Positions 24,634 through 33,882 are shown, counted from the stretch's first letter. The stretch: DNA of 56,712 nt from an uncultured Planctomycetales bacterium (GCA_903926465.1 CAIYJE010000191.1:1-56712); one strand, 5' to 3'. Notes: generated by a model from the sequence alone, not told the origin. Numbers and translations: made by a program.

Positions 24634-25668
24634 ATGGATGCGATCTGGAACAAAACGGCGGTTCGTTGTGCAGTCTTTGTTCTGTTGGCGGCTCTGGGGG
24701 CCCAGGCTGGGGAACCTGGTGAAAACTGGGCGCAACAACTCTTTACCGAACGCAGCCATGACTTTGGGCCGGTACCAAGAGGTGGCGTGGTACGCCACAA
24801 CTTCGTTCTGGTCAATCGTTCACAACAGCCTCTGACCATTCTGGATGTACGAGCCTCGTGTGGCTGCACCACCGGTCGGGCATCCGCCACGCAAATTGCT
24901 CCAGGCGCTTCGGCCGTGGTCGAAGCTCAGATGGACACCCGCAACTTTGTGGGCATCAAGGCCACCACCTTGACCGTAACCCTGGTCACGGCCCAGGGGA
25001 CCCAGGGTGAAGCTCGGCTGGCTGTACGCTCGAACATTTTGAGCGATATCGTGATGAACCCCGGTGCCGCCAATTTTGGAGTTCTCTCCAAGGGCCAGGG
25101 CGGGCAGCAAGTCATCAGTATTGAACGCCTGGGCGCTCCCCAGTGGAAAATCACGAAGATGTCGGCCAGCCCCCGACTCGGTCAGTTCATCACGGCCAGC
25201 CTGCAAGAAAATGGACGGTCGGCCGAGGGCGTGAATTACCTTCTGACGCTCCAGATTCGGCCCGAGGCTCCCGCCGGTTCCATTCGTGAAGAGGTTCGCC
25301 TGTCCACAAACGACCCAGAAACCCCGGTGGTTCCAGTCCTGGTCACCGCCGAGATCCGGGGTGGCCTGACGGCCTCTCCCGCGCTGCTTACCTTGGGCCA
25401 GGCCAAGGCGACTGGCCCAGCCGTTCAGGGCCGATTCCTGATCCGGGGCAGTCGACCATTCACCATCACGTCGATTGAAGGATCGGGAGACGGATTCACG
25501 GCCACGGCGGCCGATTCCACCAGTAAGGCCCAGCATGTGGTCACGGTGGCATTTCAGGCCGGGCAGGCACCCGCCCAGGGAAACCTCAAGCGAACGTTCA
25601 AGCTGGTAACCGACCTGCCTGATGAGGCGCCTCTTGAAATCCACGCCGCCGTCCAGTCGGCCCCCTGA
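24634..25668 (+). CDS. DUF1573 domain protein, exported
   Basis: A 344-residue protein with a signal peptide (about 1-23, ending GAQAG) and a DUF1573 domain: HDFGPVPRGGVVRHNFVLVNRS then LDVRASCGCTTGRA. The two neighbouring cysteines of CGC are characteristic. The remaining two thirds read as immunoglobulin-like beta domains (REEVRLSTNDPETPVVPVLVTAE). DUF1573 proteins are abundant in planctomycetes and are thought to be periplasmic or surface beta-sandwich proteins of unknown role. AGGAGG sits 6 nt before ATG 24634. A weak terminator follows. Confidence 0.82.
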   Translation: MDAIWNKTAVRCAVFVLLAALGAQAGEPGENWAQQLFTERSHDFGPVPRGGVVRHNFVLVNRSQQPLTILDVRASCGCTTGRASATQIAPGASAVVEAQMDTRNFVGIKATTLTVTLVTAQGTQGEARLAVRSNILSDIVMNPGAANFGVLSKGQGGQQVISIERLGAPQWKITKMSASPRLGQFITASLQENGRSAEGVNYLLTLQIRPEAPAGSIREEVRLSTNDPETPVVPVLVTAEIRGGLTASPALLTLGQAKATGPAVQGRFLIRGSRPFTITSIEGSGDGFTATAADSTSKAQHVVTVAFQAGQAPAQGNLKRTFKLVTDLPDEAPLEIHAAVQSAP

Positions 25669-25714
25669 AATGGGTCAGACTGGGCCACTCCTCCTATTGC
25701 TGACGTAGAATGAG

Positions 25715-25739
25715 AAAGGGGATCCGTTGGATCCCTTTT
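25715..25739 (+). terminator. Probable terminator after the DUF1573 gene
   Basis: AAAGGGGATCC pairs with GGATCCCTTT around GTT with one bulged G and ends in TTTT. The T-run is partly inside the stem, so strength is uncertain. Confidence 0.5.
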
Positions 25740-25765
25740 CCCATTGCCGGCGAACGGAGTTCACC

Positions 25766-27052
25766 ATGAGCCACCAGCCGCGCCAGGATTCGCTTCGTGC
25801 CACCTTGCCGCCCCAACCAGGCGAGCCCGCTTGGGCGGAAGAAGTTGTTGAGGTCCGTGGACATATCATCGACTCGCTGTTGCTCCCGAAAATTTTGGAT
25901 CGGGTGCTTCAGATGGGCGGTCGATTTGAGATTCGCAAGTGTGAGATTGGAACGGGGCGCAAAGATCCCAGCCACGCGGTGCTGGCCGTCCGAGCGGAGT
26001 CGGCGGAAAAACTCAGCCAGATCATTGCCGACCTGCTCCCGCATGGCGCAGTTCCGGTCGACGTTGGAAATGTAACCACCGAGCCGGCTGATCTTCCCGG
26101 CTGCTTCCCGGATCGCTTTTATTGCACCACCAACCAGCACACGCAGGTTCGTATCAACGGGCGCTGGGTTGACGTGGCCGACCAGGAGATGGACTGCGGG
26201 ATCACGGTCGATCCGGTCGCACAAACTGCCCGCTGCATTCCCATGACCGAGGTCACGGCACGGCAGCCGATCGTGGTGGGATATGCGGGCGTTCGAGTTA
26301 TCCCGGTAGAGCGGCCGCGCGGCGAGACCGCGTTCAGCTTTATGGGGTCGGCGGTATCCAGCGAAAAGCCCAGAGCCGCGAGCTTGGCCGCGGTTGCCAA
26401 CGCAATCCGGGCCACCAGGGCCGCCGGCAAAAAGGTTTTGCTGGTGGGCGGCCCCGCCATTGTCCACACCGGTTCCGGCGAGCAAGTTTCCCGCCTCATC
26501 CGAGAAGGTTGGGTCCAGGTGTTGTTTGCAGGCAACGCCCTGGCAACGCATGACATTGAGCAGGCCCTTTTCGGCACCAGCCTTGGGGTCTCGCTGGTGA
26601 AGGGGGAACCGATCGAGCATGGCCACGAAAACCACCTCCGGGCCATCAATACCATCCGAAGGCTGGGAAGTATCCGGGCGGCCGTGGAAGCCGGCGTGCT
26701 GACCTCTGGCATCATGTACGAGGCGGTCCAGGCCCAGATCTCGGTGGTCCTCGCAGGCTCAATACGCGACGACGGCCCGCTACCGGACGTGATCACCGAC
26801 ACCCTTGCGGCACAAACGGCCATGCGTCTGGCCATTCATGCGGGCGTTGGCTTTGCGCTCTGCGTGGGAACCGCGCTACACTCAATTGCCACCGGCAACC
26901 TGCTTCCCGCGAATGTCAAGCTGGTGTGCGTGGACATCAATCCCGCCACCGTCACCAAACTGGCCGACCGGGGCAGTTTCCAGACGGTTGGCCTGGTCAC
27001 AGATGTGGAACCGTTCCTCCGCAACCTGGCTTCCAACCTCTGCGAACACTGA
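25766..27052 (+). CDS. Ornithine cyclodeaminase-type enzyme, TIGR00300 (LOR/SDH region) family
   Basis: A 428-residue protein of the TIGR00300 family. The N-terminal LOR/SDH-type region (VVEVRGHIIDSLLLPKILD...GGRFEIRKCEIG) is followed by a Rossmann-type domain (KKVLLVGGPAIVHTGSG, HENHLRAINTIRRLGSI, SIRDDGPLPDVITDT). The same domain forms the C-terminal half of cyanobacterial AgrE, where it converts ornithine to proline and ammonia, and archaeal members do the same. The call is made stronger by the next gene, an arginine dihydrolase-like protein. ATG 25766 is chosen with CGGAG upstream; the frame runs 13 codons further without resemblance. Confidence 0.8.
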   Translation: MSHQPRQDSLRATLPPQPGEPAWAEEVVEVRGHIIDSLLLPKILDRVLQMGGRFEIRKCEIGTGRKDPSHAVLAVRAESAEKLSQIIADLLPHGAVPVDVGNVTTEPADLPGCFPDRFYCTTNQHTQVRINGRWVDVADQEMDCGITVDPVAQTARCIPMTEVTARQPIVVGYAGVRVIPVERPRGETAFSFMGSAVSSEKPRAASLAAVANAIRATRAAGKKVLLVGGPAIVHTGSGEQVSRLIREGWVQVLFAGNALATHDIEQALFGTSLGVSLVKGEPIEHGHENHLRAINTIRRLGSIRAAVEAGVLTSGIMYEAVQAQISVVLAGSIRDDGPLPDVITDTLAAQTAMRLAIHAGVGFALCVGTALHSIATGNLLPANVKLVCVDINPATVTKLADRGSFQTVGLVTDVEPFLRNLASNLCEH

Positions 27053-27180
27053 GAATGTGACTGATAGCGGTTCACGATTGGGTTGCGCATGGGGGCCCGC
27101 TACCCTCGTCTGCCTCGCGCGGTTGGTGGGATCTGCACCCCAATCCTGAATCACTGTCGACCAGAAAAAAGGGAACCGCC

Positions 27181-28068
27181 ATGTCGGCACCACCCCGAGT
27201 CCTGATGTGCCCGCCGGACTATTACGGAATTGAGTACGAGATCAATCCCTGGATGAATCTTCAGGCCGGGACGGAGCCGGCCGTGGCCCGGCAGCAATGG
27301 CAAGGGCTTCGCCAAGCCCTGACCAACCTGGGCGTGATCATTGAGACCATTAACCCCGTACCTGGCCTGCCAGACCTGGTTTTTACCGCCAACGCCGGCC
27401 TGGTTTACCAGAACCTCATCCTGCTCTCTCGGTTCCGGTTCGGAGTCAGGCGCAAGGAAGAGCCCTACAATTTGAAGTGGTTCCAGGCCCACGGATTTGA
27501 GGTCGAACTGCTCCCAGAAGGATTGTTTTTTGAGGGGGCCGGAGACTCCCTGTTCTGTGGCGAAACCCTGTTCGCCGGCTATCGGTTCCGGTCCGATGCC
27601 CGCAGCCATTTGTGGATTGGAGATCGGCTGGGAGTGCGAACCCTGCCGCTCGAACTGGTCGATCCGAGGTTTTACCACCTCGATACCTGCTTCTGCCCCC
27701 TGAACGAAACCACCGCAATTTACTATCCTGGTGCTTTCGATGATTACGGGCGGACCGTCCTGCAGGATCAGATTCCTGAACTCATCCAGGTTTCAGCCGA
27801 GGAAGCGGTCAGCTTCAGTTGCAATGCGGTTGTGGTTGGTCGCGTGATCATACTGAACGAGGGAGCGCCAAAACTGGCTCGAACTCTCCAGGACCGGGGT
27901 TATGACACTTGCCCATTACCCTTGACTGAGTTCATCAAAGCTGGAGGGAGCGCCAAGTGCCTGACCCTCAGGCTTGATGGCGAAGAGGCCGCCACCTGGC
28001 GTACCAGTACCACCACCCTCACATCCCAACTAAACCGTGGCCGCGTTCAGGAAAGCTCAAATCCATGA
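27181..28068 (+). CDS. Arginine dihydrolase-like guanidino-group hydrolase
   Basis: A 295-residue member of the amidinotransferase/dimethylarginine hydrolase superfamily. Landmarks are FTANAG near residue 69 (substrate carboxylate and guanidino contacts), HLDTCF with catalytic His near 166, and the nucleophilic Cys260 in GGSAKCLTLRL. It resembles the arginine dihydrolase domain (ArgZ) that releases ornithine, CO2 and two ammonia from arginine; hydrolysis of dimethylarginine or citrulline formation is the alternative. Placement 128 bp after the ornithine cyclodeaminase-type gene makes an arginine-to-proline route attractive. Its stop overlaps sixA by 4 bp. Confidence 0.8.
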   Translation: MSAPPRVLMCPPDYYGIEYEINPWMNLQAGTEPAVARQQWQGLRQALTNLGVIIETINPVPGLPDLVFTANAGLVYQNLILLSRFRFGVRRKEEPYNLKWFQAHGFEVELLPEGLFFEGAGDSLFCGETLFAGYRFRSDARSHLWIGDRLGVRTLPLELVDPRFYHLDTCFCPLNETTAIYYPGAFDDYGRTVLQDQIPELIQVSAEEAVSFSCNAVVVGRVIILNEGAPKLARTLQDRGYDTCPLPLTEFIKAGGSAKCLTLRLDGEEAATWRTSTTTLTSQLNRGRVQESSNP

Positions 28069-28559
28069 AAACTGTGTACCTCGTTCGCCATGGAATCGCC
28101 CTGCCGAGTGCGCCCCCGGAACAGTCCGATGGCGACCGACCGCTGACCGATAAAGGTCGCAAACGAATGCATCAGGTGGCGCAAGGACTGAGCAGCCTGG
28201 ACATCAATGTAGAACGGATCGTCTCCAGTCCCCTGCCTCGCGCCAGTCAGACGGCTGAGATTCTGGCCGACGAACTCGATTTCAGCAAACCCCTGGAATT
28301 CGCCGACGTCTTGAGCGTGGAACGCACGGCCCTTGATATCGCGCAATGGCTCTCGTCTCAGCCGGAATCTTCGCTCATGCTCGTTGGCCATAACCCGAAC
28401 CTGAGTGACCTGGTAGGCCTGCTCACGCTGGGCGAACCACGCGCGGTGGTCAGCCTGCGCCGGGGTGGGGTAGCCGCCCTGACCCAGGCCGGATCGGGGG
28501 CCGGATACACGCTAGACTGGGTGGCACGCCCACGCTTGCTCAAACGAATTTCCAGGTAA
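28065..28559 (+). CDS. sixA: Phosphohistidine phosphatase SixA-like
   Basis: A 164-residue histidine-phosphatase (RHG) protein: YLVRHGIA at the N-terminus holds catalytic His9, PLPRASQTAEIL the middle arginine, and VGHNPNLSDLVGLL the second histidine. SixA enzymes remove phosphate from histidine residues of signalling proteins. The ATG overlaps the stop of the arginine dihydrolase-like gene (ATGA), so expression is probably linked. It converges with ppk, a common neighbour in other bacteria. Confidence 0.87.
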   Translation: MKTVYLVRHGIALPSAPPEQSDGDRPLTDKGRKRMHQVAQGLSSLDINVERIVSSPLPRASQTAEILADELDFSKPLEFADVLSVERTALDIAQWLSSQPESSLMLVGHNPNLSDLVGLLTLGEPRAVVSLRRGGVAALTQAGSGAGYTLDWVARPRLLKRISR

Positions 28560-28612
28560 ACGTGACCGTACTCATCAAACCCGCTTTGACAGGCGGCTGC
28601 TGACCCACGATT

Positions 28613-28648
28613 CCGCGAACCCAGGCCCAATATGGCCAGGGTTCGCGG
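28613..28648. terminator. Hairpin between the convergent sixA and ppk genes
   Basis: CCGCGAACCC (28613-28622) pairs perfectly with GGGTTCGCGG (28639-28648), with inner GGCC/GGCC pairing. There is no T-run on either side, so it may block read-through without being a classical terminator. Confidence 0.5.
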
Positions 28649-28674
28649 TGCTCGATGGAAACCGATCGTGGACC

Positions 28675-30909
28675 TCAGCTTGGATACGGCCGCCCGAAGA
28701 TGAGCGACTGTGCGTTACCGGTTACGGCCGGACGTAGGGCATCGTCGCCGGCCGAAATATCCTTGGCCATGTTCAGGAACTCAATCTGGGCACGAACCGT
28801 GGGCCCACCAGACTTCTCAGGCTTGGCAAGTTTGTAAGATCCGTCGGCTTGCATGTACCTGGCTTTGACATTGTCAGACAGGTAAACACCCAGAATGCCG
28901 TCGATCATGCGAGCCTTGAGCCGTGGGTCTTCAACCGGGAACATCAGTTCCACTCGGCGCCGGAAGTTCCGGGGCATCCAGTCGGCCGAGGTCAGGTACA
29001 CCTCGGGCTTGTCATCGTTCTGGAAGTAGGCAATGCGTGAATGCTCCAGGAACTTATCCACCAGGGAGATGACCCGGATATTCTCGGACACGCCAGGAAC
29101 GCCAGGCCGCAGGCAGCAGATGCCACGCACAATCAGGTCAATCCGTACCCCCGCCTGCGCCGCCGCATACAGGGCGTAGATGGTCTGGGGATCGACCAGC
29201 GAATTCATCTTGGCGATGATCCGGGCCGGCCGCCCTTCCTCGGCGTTCTTCCGCTCACGATCAATTAACTGAACCACGCGATCTGCCAGGAATTGAGGCG
29301 CAACGATCAGGCGTTTCCAGTCATAATGCTGAGAATAGCCGGTCAGCAAATTGAACAGCGCGCTGGCGTCTTCTCCAAACTCAGGCCGACATGTGAAGAA
29401 GCTGAGGTCGGTATAAACCTTGGCCGTGGCATGATTATAGTTTCCGGTGCCCACATGCAGGTAACGGCGGATGCCATCAATCTCCCGGCGCACCACCAGA
29501 GCCGCCTTGCAGTGGGTTTTCAGACCGACCAGACCATAAACCACATGAACGCCGGCCTTCTGCAAGGCCCGAGCCTTGACGATGTTGTTTTCCTCATCCT
29601 GACGCGCCTGCAATTCCACCAGCGCCGTCACCTGTTTACCGTTTTCGGCGGCGCGGGCCAGCGCGGCGATAATCGGATTGTTCTCGGCCGTGCGATAGAG
29701 GGTCTGCTTGATCGCCAGGACCTGAGAATCATCGGCCGCTTCCTCGATCAGACGGGTGACCGCCTCGAACGATTCGTACGGGTGATGCACCAGCACATCC
29801 TGATCCCGAATGGCGGCAAAGATGCTGCCAGACTCGGCCAGCCTGATGGGCAATTGCGGCTCAAAGGGAGGCTCCTTGAGATCGCGGAACCCTTCAATTT
29901 TGCAGAGCCCAAGCAAAGATGTCAGGTCCACCGGTCCGGCCACCTTGTAAACGTCTCGATCATCCAGATCGAGTGCTTGCTGGAGCAAGCCAATGAAGCC
30001 GTCGTCGGCCGAATCCGCAATCTCTAGCCGAACCGTTTCGCCCCACTTGCGCTGACGCAAGTTCTCTTGCACCGTGGAGAGCAGGCTGGTTTTGACCTCA
30101 CTCTCCTGAATGGAAAGGTCACTGTTCCGGGTCACGCGGAACGCCGCGCGGGCGGCCATCCGGAATCCACCGAACAGGGAGCCAAGCCTGGGGCCAATCA
30201 CATCACGCAGCAGAATGAATTCATGCTTGCCTCGCCCAGAATCGGGCAAGACAACCACGCGGTTCAGAATTCCAGGAACCTGGAGCACCGCATACAGGTG
30301 CCTGGGCGATTCCAGGCCATCGGCCTCCAGCCGCAGGATGATATTCAGGCTCTTGTTATGGATATGCGGAAACGGGTGGGCCGGGTCAATGGCCAGCGGG
30401 GTCAGAACCGGGTAGATCTGGCTGTGAAAATACTCATCCAGAAATGCGTTCTGCTCATCACTCAGTTGCTCGGGATCGCACATCCGGATCCCATGCACTT
30501 CAAGCGCAGGTCGGATATCGTTGTGCCAGGTATCATACTGCTTGGCCACAAAGCCATGGACCCAGCGTGAGATCTCAACCAGTTGAGCAAGCGGGCCCAT
30601 TCCGTCCGGAGGAATATCCTGGGGCTCAAGATCGTCATAAAGCTGAGCCTGGAGCCCGGCCACCCGGACCTCAAAAAACTCATCGAGATTTGAGGCGGAA
30701 ATGGACAGAAAGCGGAGCCGTTCCAGCAAGGGCACGGTGTGGTCACGTGCTTCCTCAAGCACCCGCTCGTTGAACGACAACCAGGACAGTTCGCGGTTGA
30801 CGTAAAGCGCCGGATCATGCAGGTCTCGCCCGGTCCGACCTTCCTTGGCCTGTGCCCGTGAATGGCTAGAGACTCGATCCCCTTCCTTGCCCGCCGTTGT
30901 CTTGCTCAT
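28675..30909 (-). CDS. ppk: Polyphosphate kinase 1
   Basis: A 744-residue enzyme polymerising the gamma-phosphate of ATP into polyphosphate. Domains occur in order: N-terminal helical domain (YVNRELSWLSFNERVLEEA), head domain, and two phospholipase-D-like C-terminal domains. LKTHCKAALVVRR carries the phospho-accepting histidine and RRYLHVGTGNYNHATAKVYTDLSFFT the adjacent conserved block. Length is slightly above the usual about 690-720 because of an N-terminal extension of about 35 residues. ATG 30909 overlaps the stop of nfo (ATGA). Confidence 0.95.
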   Translation of the reverse strand: MSKTTAGKEGDRVSSHSRAQAKEGRTGRDLHDPALYVNRELSWLSFNERVLEEARDHTVPLLERLRFLSISASNLDEFFEVRVAGLQAQLYDDLEPQDIPPDGMGPLAQLVEISRWVHGFVAKQYDTWHNDIRPALEVHGIRMCDPEQLSDEQNAFLDEYFHSQIYPVLTPLAIDPAHPFPHIHNKSLNIILRLEADGLESPRHLYAVLQVPGILNRVVVLPDSGRGKHEFILLRDVIGPRLGSLFGGFRMAARAAFRVTRNSDLSIQESEVKTSLLSTVQENLRQRKWGETVRLEIADSADDGFIGLLQQALDLDDRDVYKVAGPVDLTSLLGLCKIEGFRDLKEPPFEPQLPIRLAESGSIFAAIRDQDVLVHHPYESFEAVTRLIEEAADDSQVLAIKQTLYRTAENNPIIAALARAAENGKQVTALVELQARQDEENNIVKARALQKAGVHVVYGLVGLKTHCKAALVVRREIDGIRRYLHVGTGNYNHATAKVYTDLSFFTCRPEFGEDASALFNLLTGYSQHYDWKRLIVAPQFLADRVVQLIDRERKNAEEGRPARIIAKMNSLVDPQTIYALYAAAQAGVRIDLIVRGICCLRPGVPGVSENIRVISLVDKFLEHSRIAYFQNDDKPEVYLTSADWMPRNFRRRVELMFPVEDPRLKARMIDGILGVYLSDNVKARYMQADGSYKLAKPEKSGGPTVRAQIEFLNMAKDISAGDDALRPAVTGNAQSLIFGRPYPS

Positions 30910-31817
30910 TCTTGGTGATCCTTTACCACCCGCCGTTTCGCTGGTTTGGCTGCGGATGCGGGAACGCTGAGTTGTCTGAGGATCCGCAAATTGATGCTGT
31001 CCAGATCCTCGTCCCCATCGGTTCCTTTGGGGGTTTCAAGAATCATAGGCAGATGTGCGAACCTCGGATCATTCAGTACCAGACGGAACGGCTCAAGGCC
31101 CATCAAACCACGTCCTAGCCCGGCATGACGGTCGACCCGGCTGCCGCAAGGCTTCAGGCTGTCGTTGAGATGCCACACACGTACCCGCCCCACCCCGATT
31201 GTCCGTTCCAGGTCCGCAATCAGTTCAGCATACCGCTCAACCGTGGAAATGGGGTAGCCCGCCGCAAAGAGATGACACGTATCCAGGCAAACTCCCAGCC
31301 GCTCTGGCGCGGCCACTCGCTCAATAATCCCCTGCAAATGCTCCAGTTTGTGCCCCAAACAACTCCCCTGCCCGGCCGTAGACTCCAGGTCGATGATCAC
31401 GGCTTCATGACCGGCCGTTCTGCGGTGAACCTCATCCAGGCCGGCGGCAATCCGGTCCATTCCCGCCTCTTCGCCGCTCCCCACGTGCGCCCCCGGGTGG
31501 GCCACAACGTCATGAATGCCCAGCAAATAAGCACGCTCAACCTCCACCACCATCGCCTCAATCGACTTGTTCCAAAGTTCATCGTCGGGACTGGCCAGGT
31601 TAATCAGATACGAGTTGTGGGCCACGGGATGGCTCACCCCGGTCCGTGCCAGCGCATCCTGAAACGCCCCAATGTCCCCATCGGCCAGCGGCTTGGCTCG
31701 CCACTGATTATTGGACTTGGTGAAAAGCTGAACCGTCTCAAAACCATACCGGTGGGCCGCCTCAACGGCATGAAAGTACCCACCGGCAATGGACATATGC
31801 GCACCGAACGTTGGCAT
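30906..31817 (-). CDS. nfo: Endonuclease IV (AP endonuclease)
   Basis: A 303-residue TIM-barrel nuclease cleaving DNA 5' to abasic sites. The zinc ligands are visible: HNSYLINL, HPGAHVGSG, DLESTAGQG, DTCHLFAAGY, HLNDSLKPCGSRVDRHAGLG and ILETPKG. ATG 31817 starts MPTFGAHMSIAGGYFHAV, the standard N-terminus, and has AGGAAC upstream; the longer frame has no resemblance. A basic C-terminal tail (AKPAKRRVVKDHQE) may aid DNA binding. It overlaps ppk by 4 bp, so both may be expressed from one mRNA. Confidence 0.95.
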   Translation of the reverse strand: MPTFGAHMSIAGGYFHAVEAAHRYGFETVQLFTKSNNQWRAKPLADGDIGAFQDALARTGVSHPVAHNSYLINLASPDDELWNKSIEAMVVEVERAYLLGIHDVVAHPGAHVGSGEEAGMDRIAAGLDEVHRRTAGHEAVIIDLESTAGQGSCLGHKLEHLQGIIERVAAPERLGVCLDTCHLFAAGYPISTVERYAELIADLERTIGVGRVRVWHLNDSLKPCGSRVDRHAGLGRGLMGLEPFRLVLNDPRFAHLPMILETPKGTDGDEDLDSINLRILRQLSVPASAAKPAKRRVVKDHQE

Positions 31818-31981
31818 GGTACGTTCCTGGAACCAATCTGGCAGGCAATCAGGCCTCATATCTTGCCATCGACCGCAACTATCACCTAGAGTTAAATGTT
31901 GGTCGACTCACTCCTTTTGCATCGGTCGTCTCATCTGAGTGCAGGGTTTGTGCCCGGCCCGCACTCTCCTGGAAAATCCTG

Positions 31982-32458
31982 ATGACGCCCTCGCTCGCCT
32001 GGGCTGGACTGTTGCCAATCTGTGCGATTGCCGCCTGGCTCGTCTTACGGCAGCCAATCCGGTCGGTCTTTGAGTCTCGCGATATCGGATTTGCCCGGGA
32101 ACAATTCCGTCGCCAGCGTGAATACCTGGAAGCGCGGTTCCTGTCTGCCCTGGCGCGCCAAGATCCCCTGGAACGGCTCCGCTGGGAAGATGCCGCCTGG
32201 GAAGACGAGATCACCTGGGCCCGAGATCGCCAGAGCCGCAGGTTACTGGCCCTGCTGGGTGTCCACTTTGATCCCGAGCCCTATCCCAACGTACCCGAAG
32301 CAGAATCGGAAGCCATCCGGCACGCCACGGCCCTCTTCGTCTTCCGAGATGGCCAATGGTGCACGGATGGCGAGTACTTCAATGCCGTACAGCCCATCGA
32401 GGCCGTGCTGCGACACCGGCAACTTGAGCCAATCATCGTTCCTCAGCAACGGATCTGA
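31982..32458 (+). CDS. Membrane-anchored hypothetical protein
   Basis: A 158-residue protein with a single N-terminal membrane segment (LAWAGLLPICAIAAWLVL) and a charged, largely helical cytoplasmic part (EQFRRQREYLEARFLSALAR, then QDPLERLRWEDAAWEDEITWARDRQSRR). The C-terminus FRDGQWCTDGEYFNAVQPIEAVLRH looks conserved. I recognise no family. The ATG at 31982 is chosen because the frame upstream overlaps nfo. It converges with the RraA-like gene, 21 bp away. Confidence 0.65.
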   Translation: MTPSLAWAGLLPICAIAAWLVLRQPIRSVFESRDIGFAREQFRRQREYLEARFLSALARQDPLERLRWEDAAWEDEITWARDRQSRRLLALLGVHFDPEPYPNVPEAESEAIRHATALFVFRDGQWCTDGEYFNAVQPIEAVLRHRQLEPIIVPQQRI

Positions 32459-32479
32459 ATTGGCTCACCGGCCTCATTT

Positions 32480-33184
32480 TTATTCCCGAATTTTTGGCTG
32501 AAACTCTTTGCGGAGTTTGAGGTACCCCTCCAGGGTGAACTGATCACCCCGGCAAATATCAAGCAGGGGGCGTTCGGCGGCTTCCACGGTGCGGCAGGCT
32601 TCTGCCAGCCGGTCACTGATCTCGTGCGGGATCAGGCAAACACCATGCTTGTCGGCGTGGATCAGGTCGCCCGAATGAATGGTCACGCCCGCCAGCGAAA
32701 CCGGCTTCCCAAAGTCGACCAGGCGAATATAGGCATGGCTGACGCACGGATTGAGCCCGAACAGGTGGAACCCGAGCCCGCGAACTTCATCCAGATCTCG
32801 TGGGCAACCATCGGTGATGTGGCCCACGCATCCGAGTTTCTGGTGGATGGTGGCGTTTACCTCGCCAAACTGGGCCCCCAAACCAGGCTGATGGTCCAGA
32901 TCTTGCCCAACGGCCACTTTGGGACCTGGCTGCTCGGCCACGTAGCGGAGATAGGCGGCGGTCAGGTCTGGCCCGTGATCGTCGCTGGGCTCGGCACGAG
33001 TCTGACTGGTCACGGCATACCCAACCATCACTCCGAGCTCTGGCAAAAGCGCGCGAACCCGATGAGGCAAGAATCCTACGTGCCGCGGTCGAACGTCAAA
33101 CAGCTCAATCGCGTTGGCAATGGTGGGCGTATTGAACCGTTTCAGTTCGTCAATCTGGGCAGTCGAGAGCAGCGACCCAGCCAT
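32480..33184 (-). CDS. RraA family protein (aldolase/RNase E regulator-like fold)
   Basis: A 234-residue protein of the RraA/demethylmenaquinone methyltransferase-like family. TPTIANAIELFDVR at the N-terminus and GVTIHSGDLIHADKHGVCLIP near the C-terminus are the family landmarks. Members include hydroxy-oxoglutarate aldolases and inhibitors of RNase E. The usual GGxxRD loop reads GCPRDLDEV here (TDGCPRD), which would keep the arginine and aspartate of an aldolase-type active site, so an enzyme is more likely than a pure regulator. Confidence 0.8.
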   Translation of the reverse strand: MAGSLLSTAQIDELKRFNTPTIANAIELFDVRPRHVGFLPHRVRALLPELGVMVGYAVTSQTRAEPSDDHGPDLTAAYLRYVAEQPGPKVAVGQDLDHQPGLGAQFGEVNATIHQKLGCVGHITDGCPRDLDEVRGLGFHLFGLNPCVSHAYIRLVDFGKPVSLAGVTIHSGDLIHADKHGVCLIPHEISDRLAEACRTVEAAERPLLDICRGDQFTLEGYLKLRKEFQPKIRE

Positions 33185-33470
33185 TGGGAATTTCCTCCGT
33201 TAACGTTCCGGGCTTGCGATTGAATTCACCAATCGCGGGGATCGCAATCTACCCCACCTCCAGGTCCGGCTCCAGAGAATGGCGGATCTGGAAGCCAACC
33301 AGGTCGACATGCGTTCCCAGGACAGACCTCCTTCCGAACTGGGATCTGGCCATAACAGCCATTCATGACGTATGCTGCCCTGAGTGAAAAATTATTGATC
33401 ATGGAGTCTGCTCAAGACCACAATCTGGTCCTGACCCCATGGTAAATCGTCTTGGTGGGAGCCCTCTTCC
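33185..33470. other. Intergenic region upstream of the STAS pair
   Basis: These 286 bp between divergent genes have no convincing coding sequence. A GGGAG Shine-Dalgarno (about 33456) marks the downstream gene start. No clear -35/-10 pair could be assigned. Confidence 0.3.
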
Positions 33471-33830
33471 ATGTCGCAAGCCTCTGGGTCTCGTTTGAGG
33501 ATTGAAGTTTTCGAAGACGCAACCGTGGCTTCTTTTGTCGATGAACGGATTGTCGATGAACTGGTCATTGCGGAGGTTGGAGACCAGCTGAACAAGCTTG
33601 TGGATCGCGACGGTCACACGGAACTCTTGCTCAACTTTTCGAACGTCAAGTTCATGGCGAGCCAGGTAATTGCCAAGCTCTTCACGCTGAACAAAAAGAT
33701 CAAGCTGGCCAAGGGAAACCTCAAATTCTGTTGTATTGATCCGGAAATCCGGGTCGTCTTCAAAATCACAGGCCTGGAACGGATGGTCGAGATTTTCGAC
33801 GACGAACAAGATGCCCTCGACTCTTTCTGA
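33471..33830 (+). CDS. STAS domain protein (anti-sigma factor antagonist-like), copy 1
   Basis: A 119-residue single STAS domain. DERIVDELVIAEVGDQLNKLV and LLLNFSNVKFMASQVIAKLFTLNKKI follow the SpoIIAA/RsbV pattern; Ser64 (FMAS) sits where the phosphorylated serine of anti-anti-sigma factors lies. Such proteins bind anti-sigma kinases when unphosphorylated. It is immediately followed by a second gene of the same length and pattern, separated by 52 bp. Confidence 0.85.
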   Translation: MSQASGSRLRIEVFEDATVASFVDERIVDELVIAEVGDQLNKLVDRDGHTELLLNFSNVKFMASQVIAKLFTLNKKIKLAKGNLKFCCIDPEIRVVFKITGLERMVEIFDDEQDALDSF

Positions 33831-33882
33831 CCGGTCGCCGCTTTGGAAGCTCGACTCACGAACTTCGCGGGTGGAGATACCG

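Noticed and set aside
28613-28648. Calling the sixA/ppk hairpin a proven terminator
   Set aside because: The stem is excellent, but there is no T-run on either strand, so it is listed at moderate confidence only.
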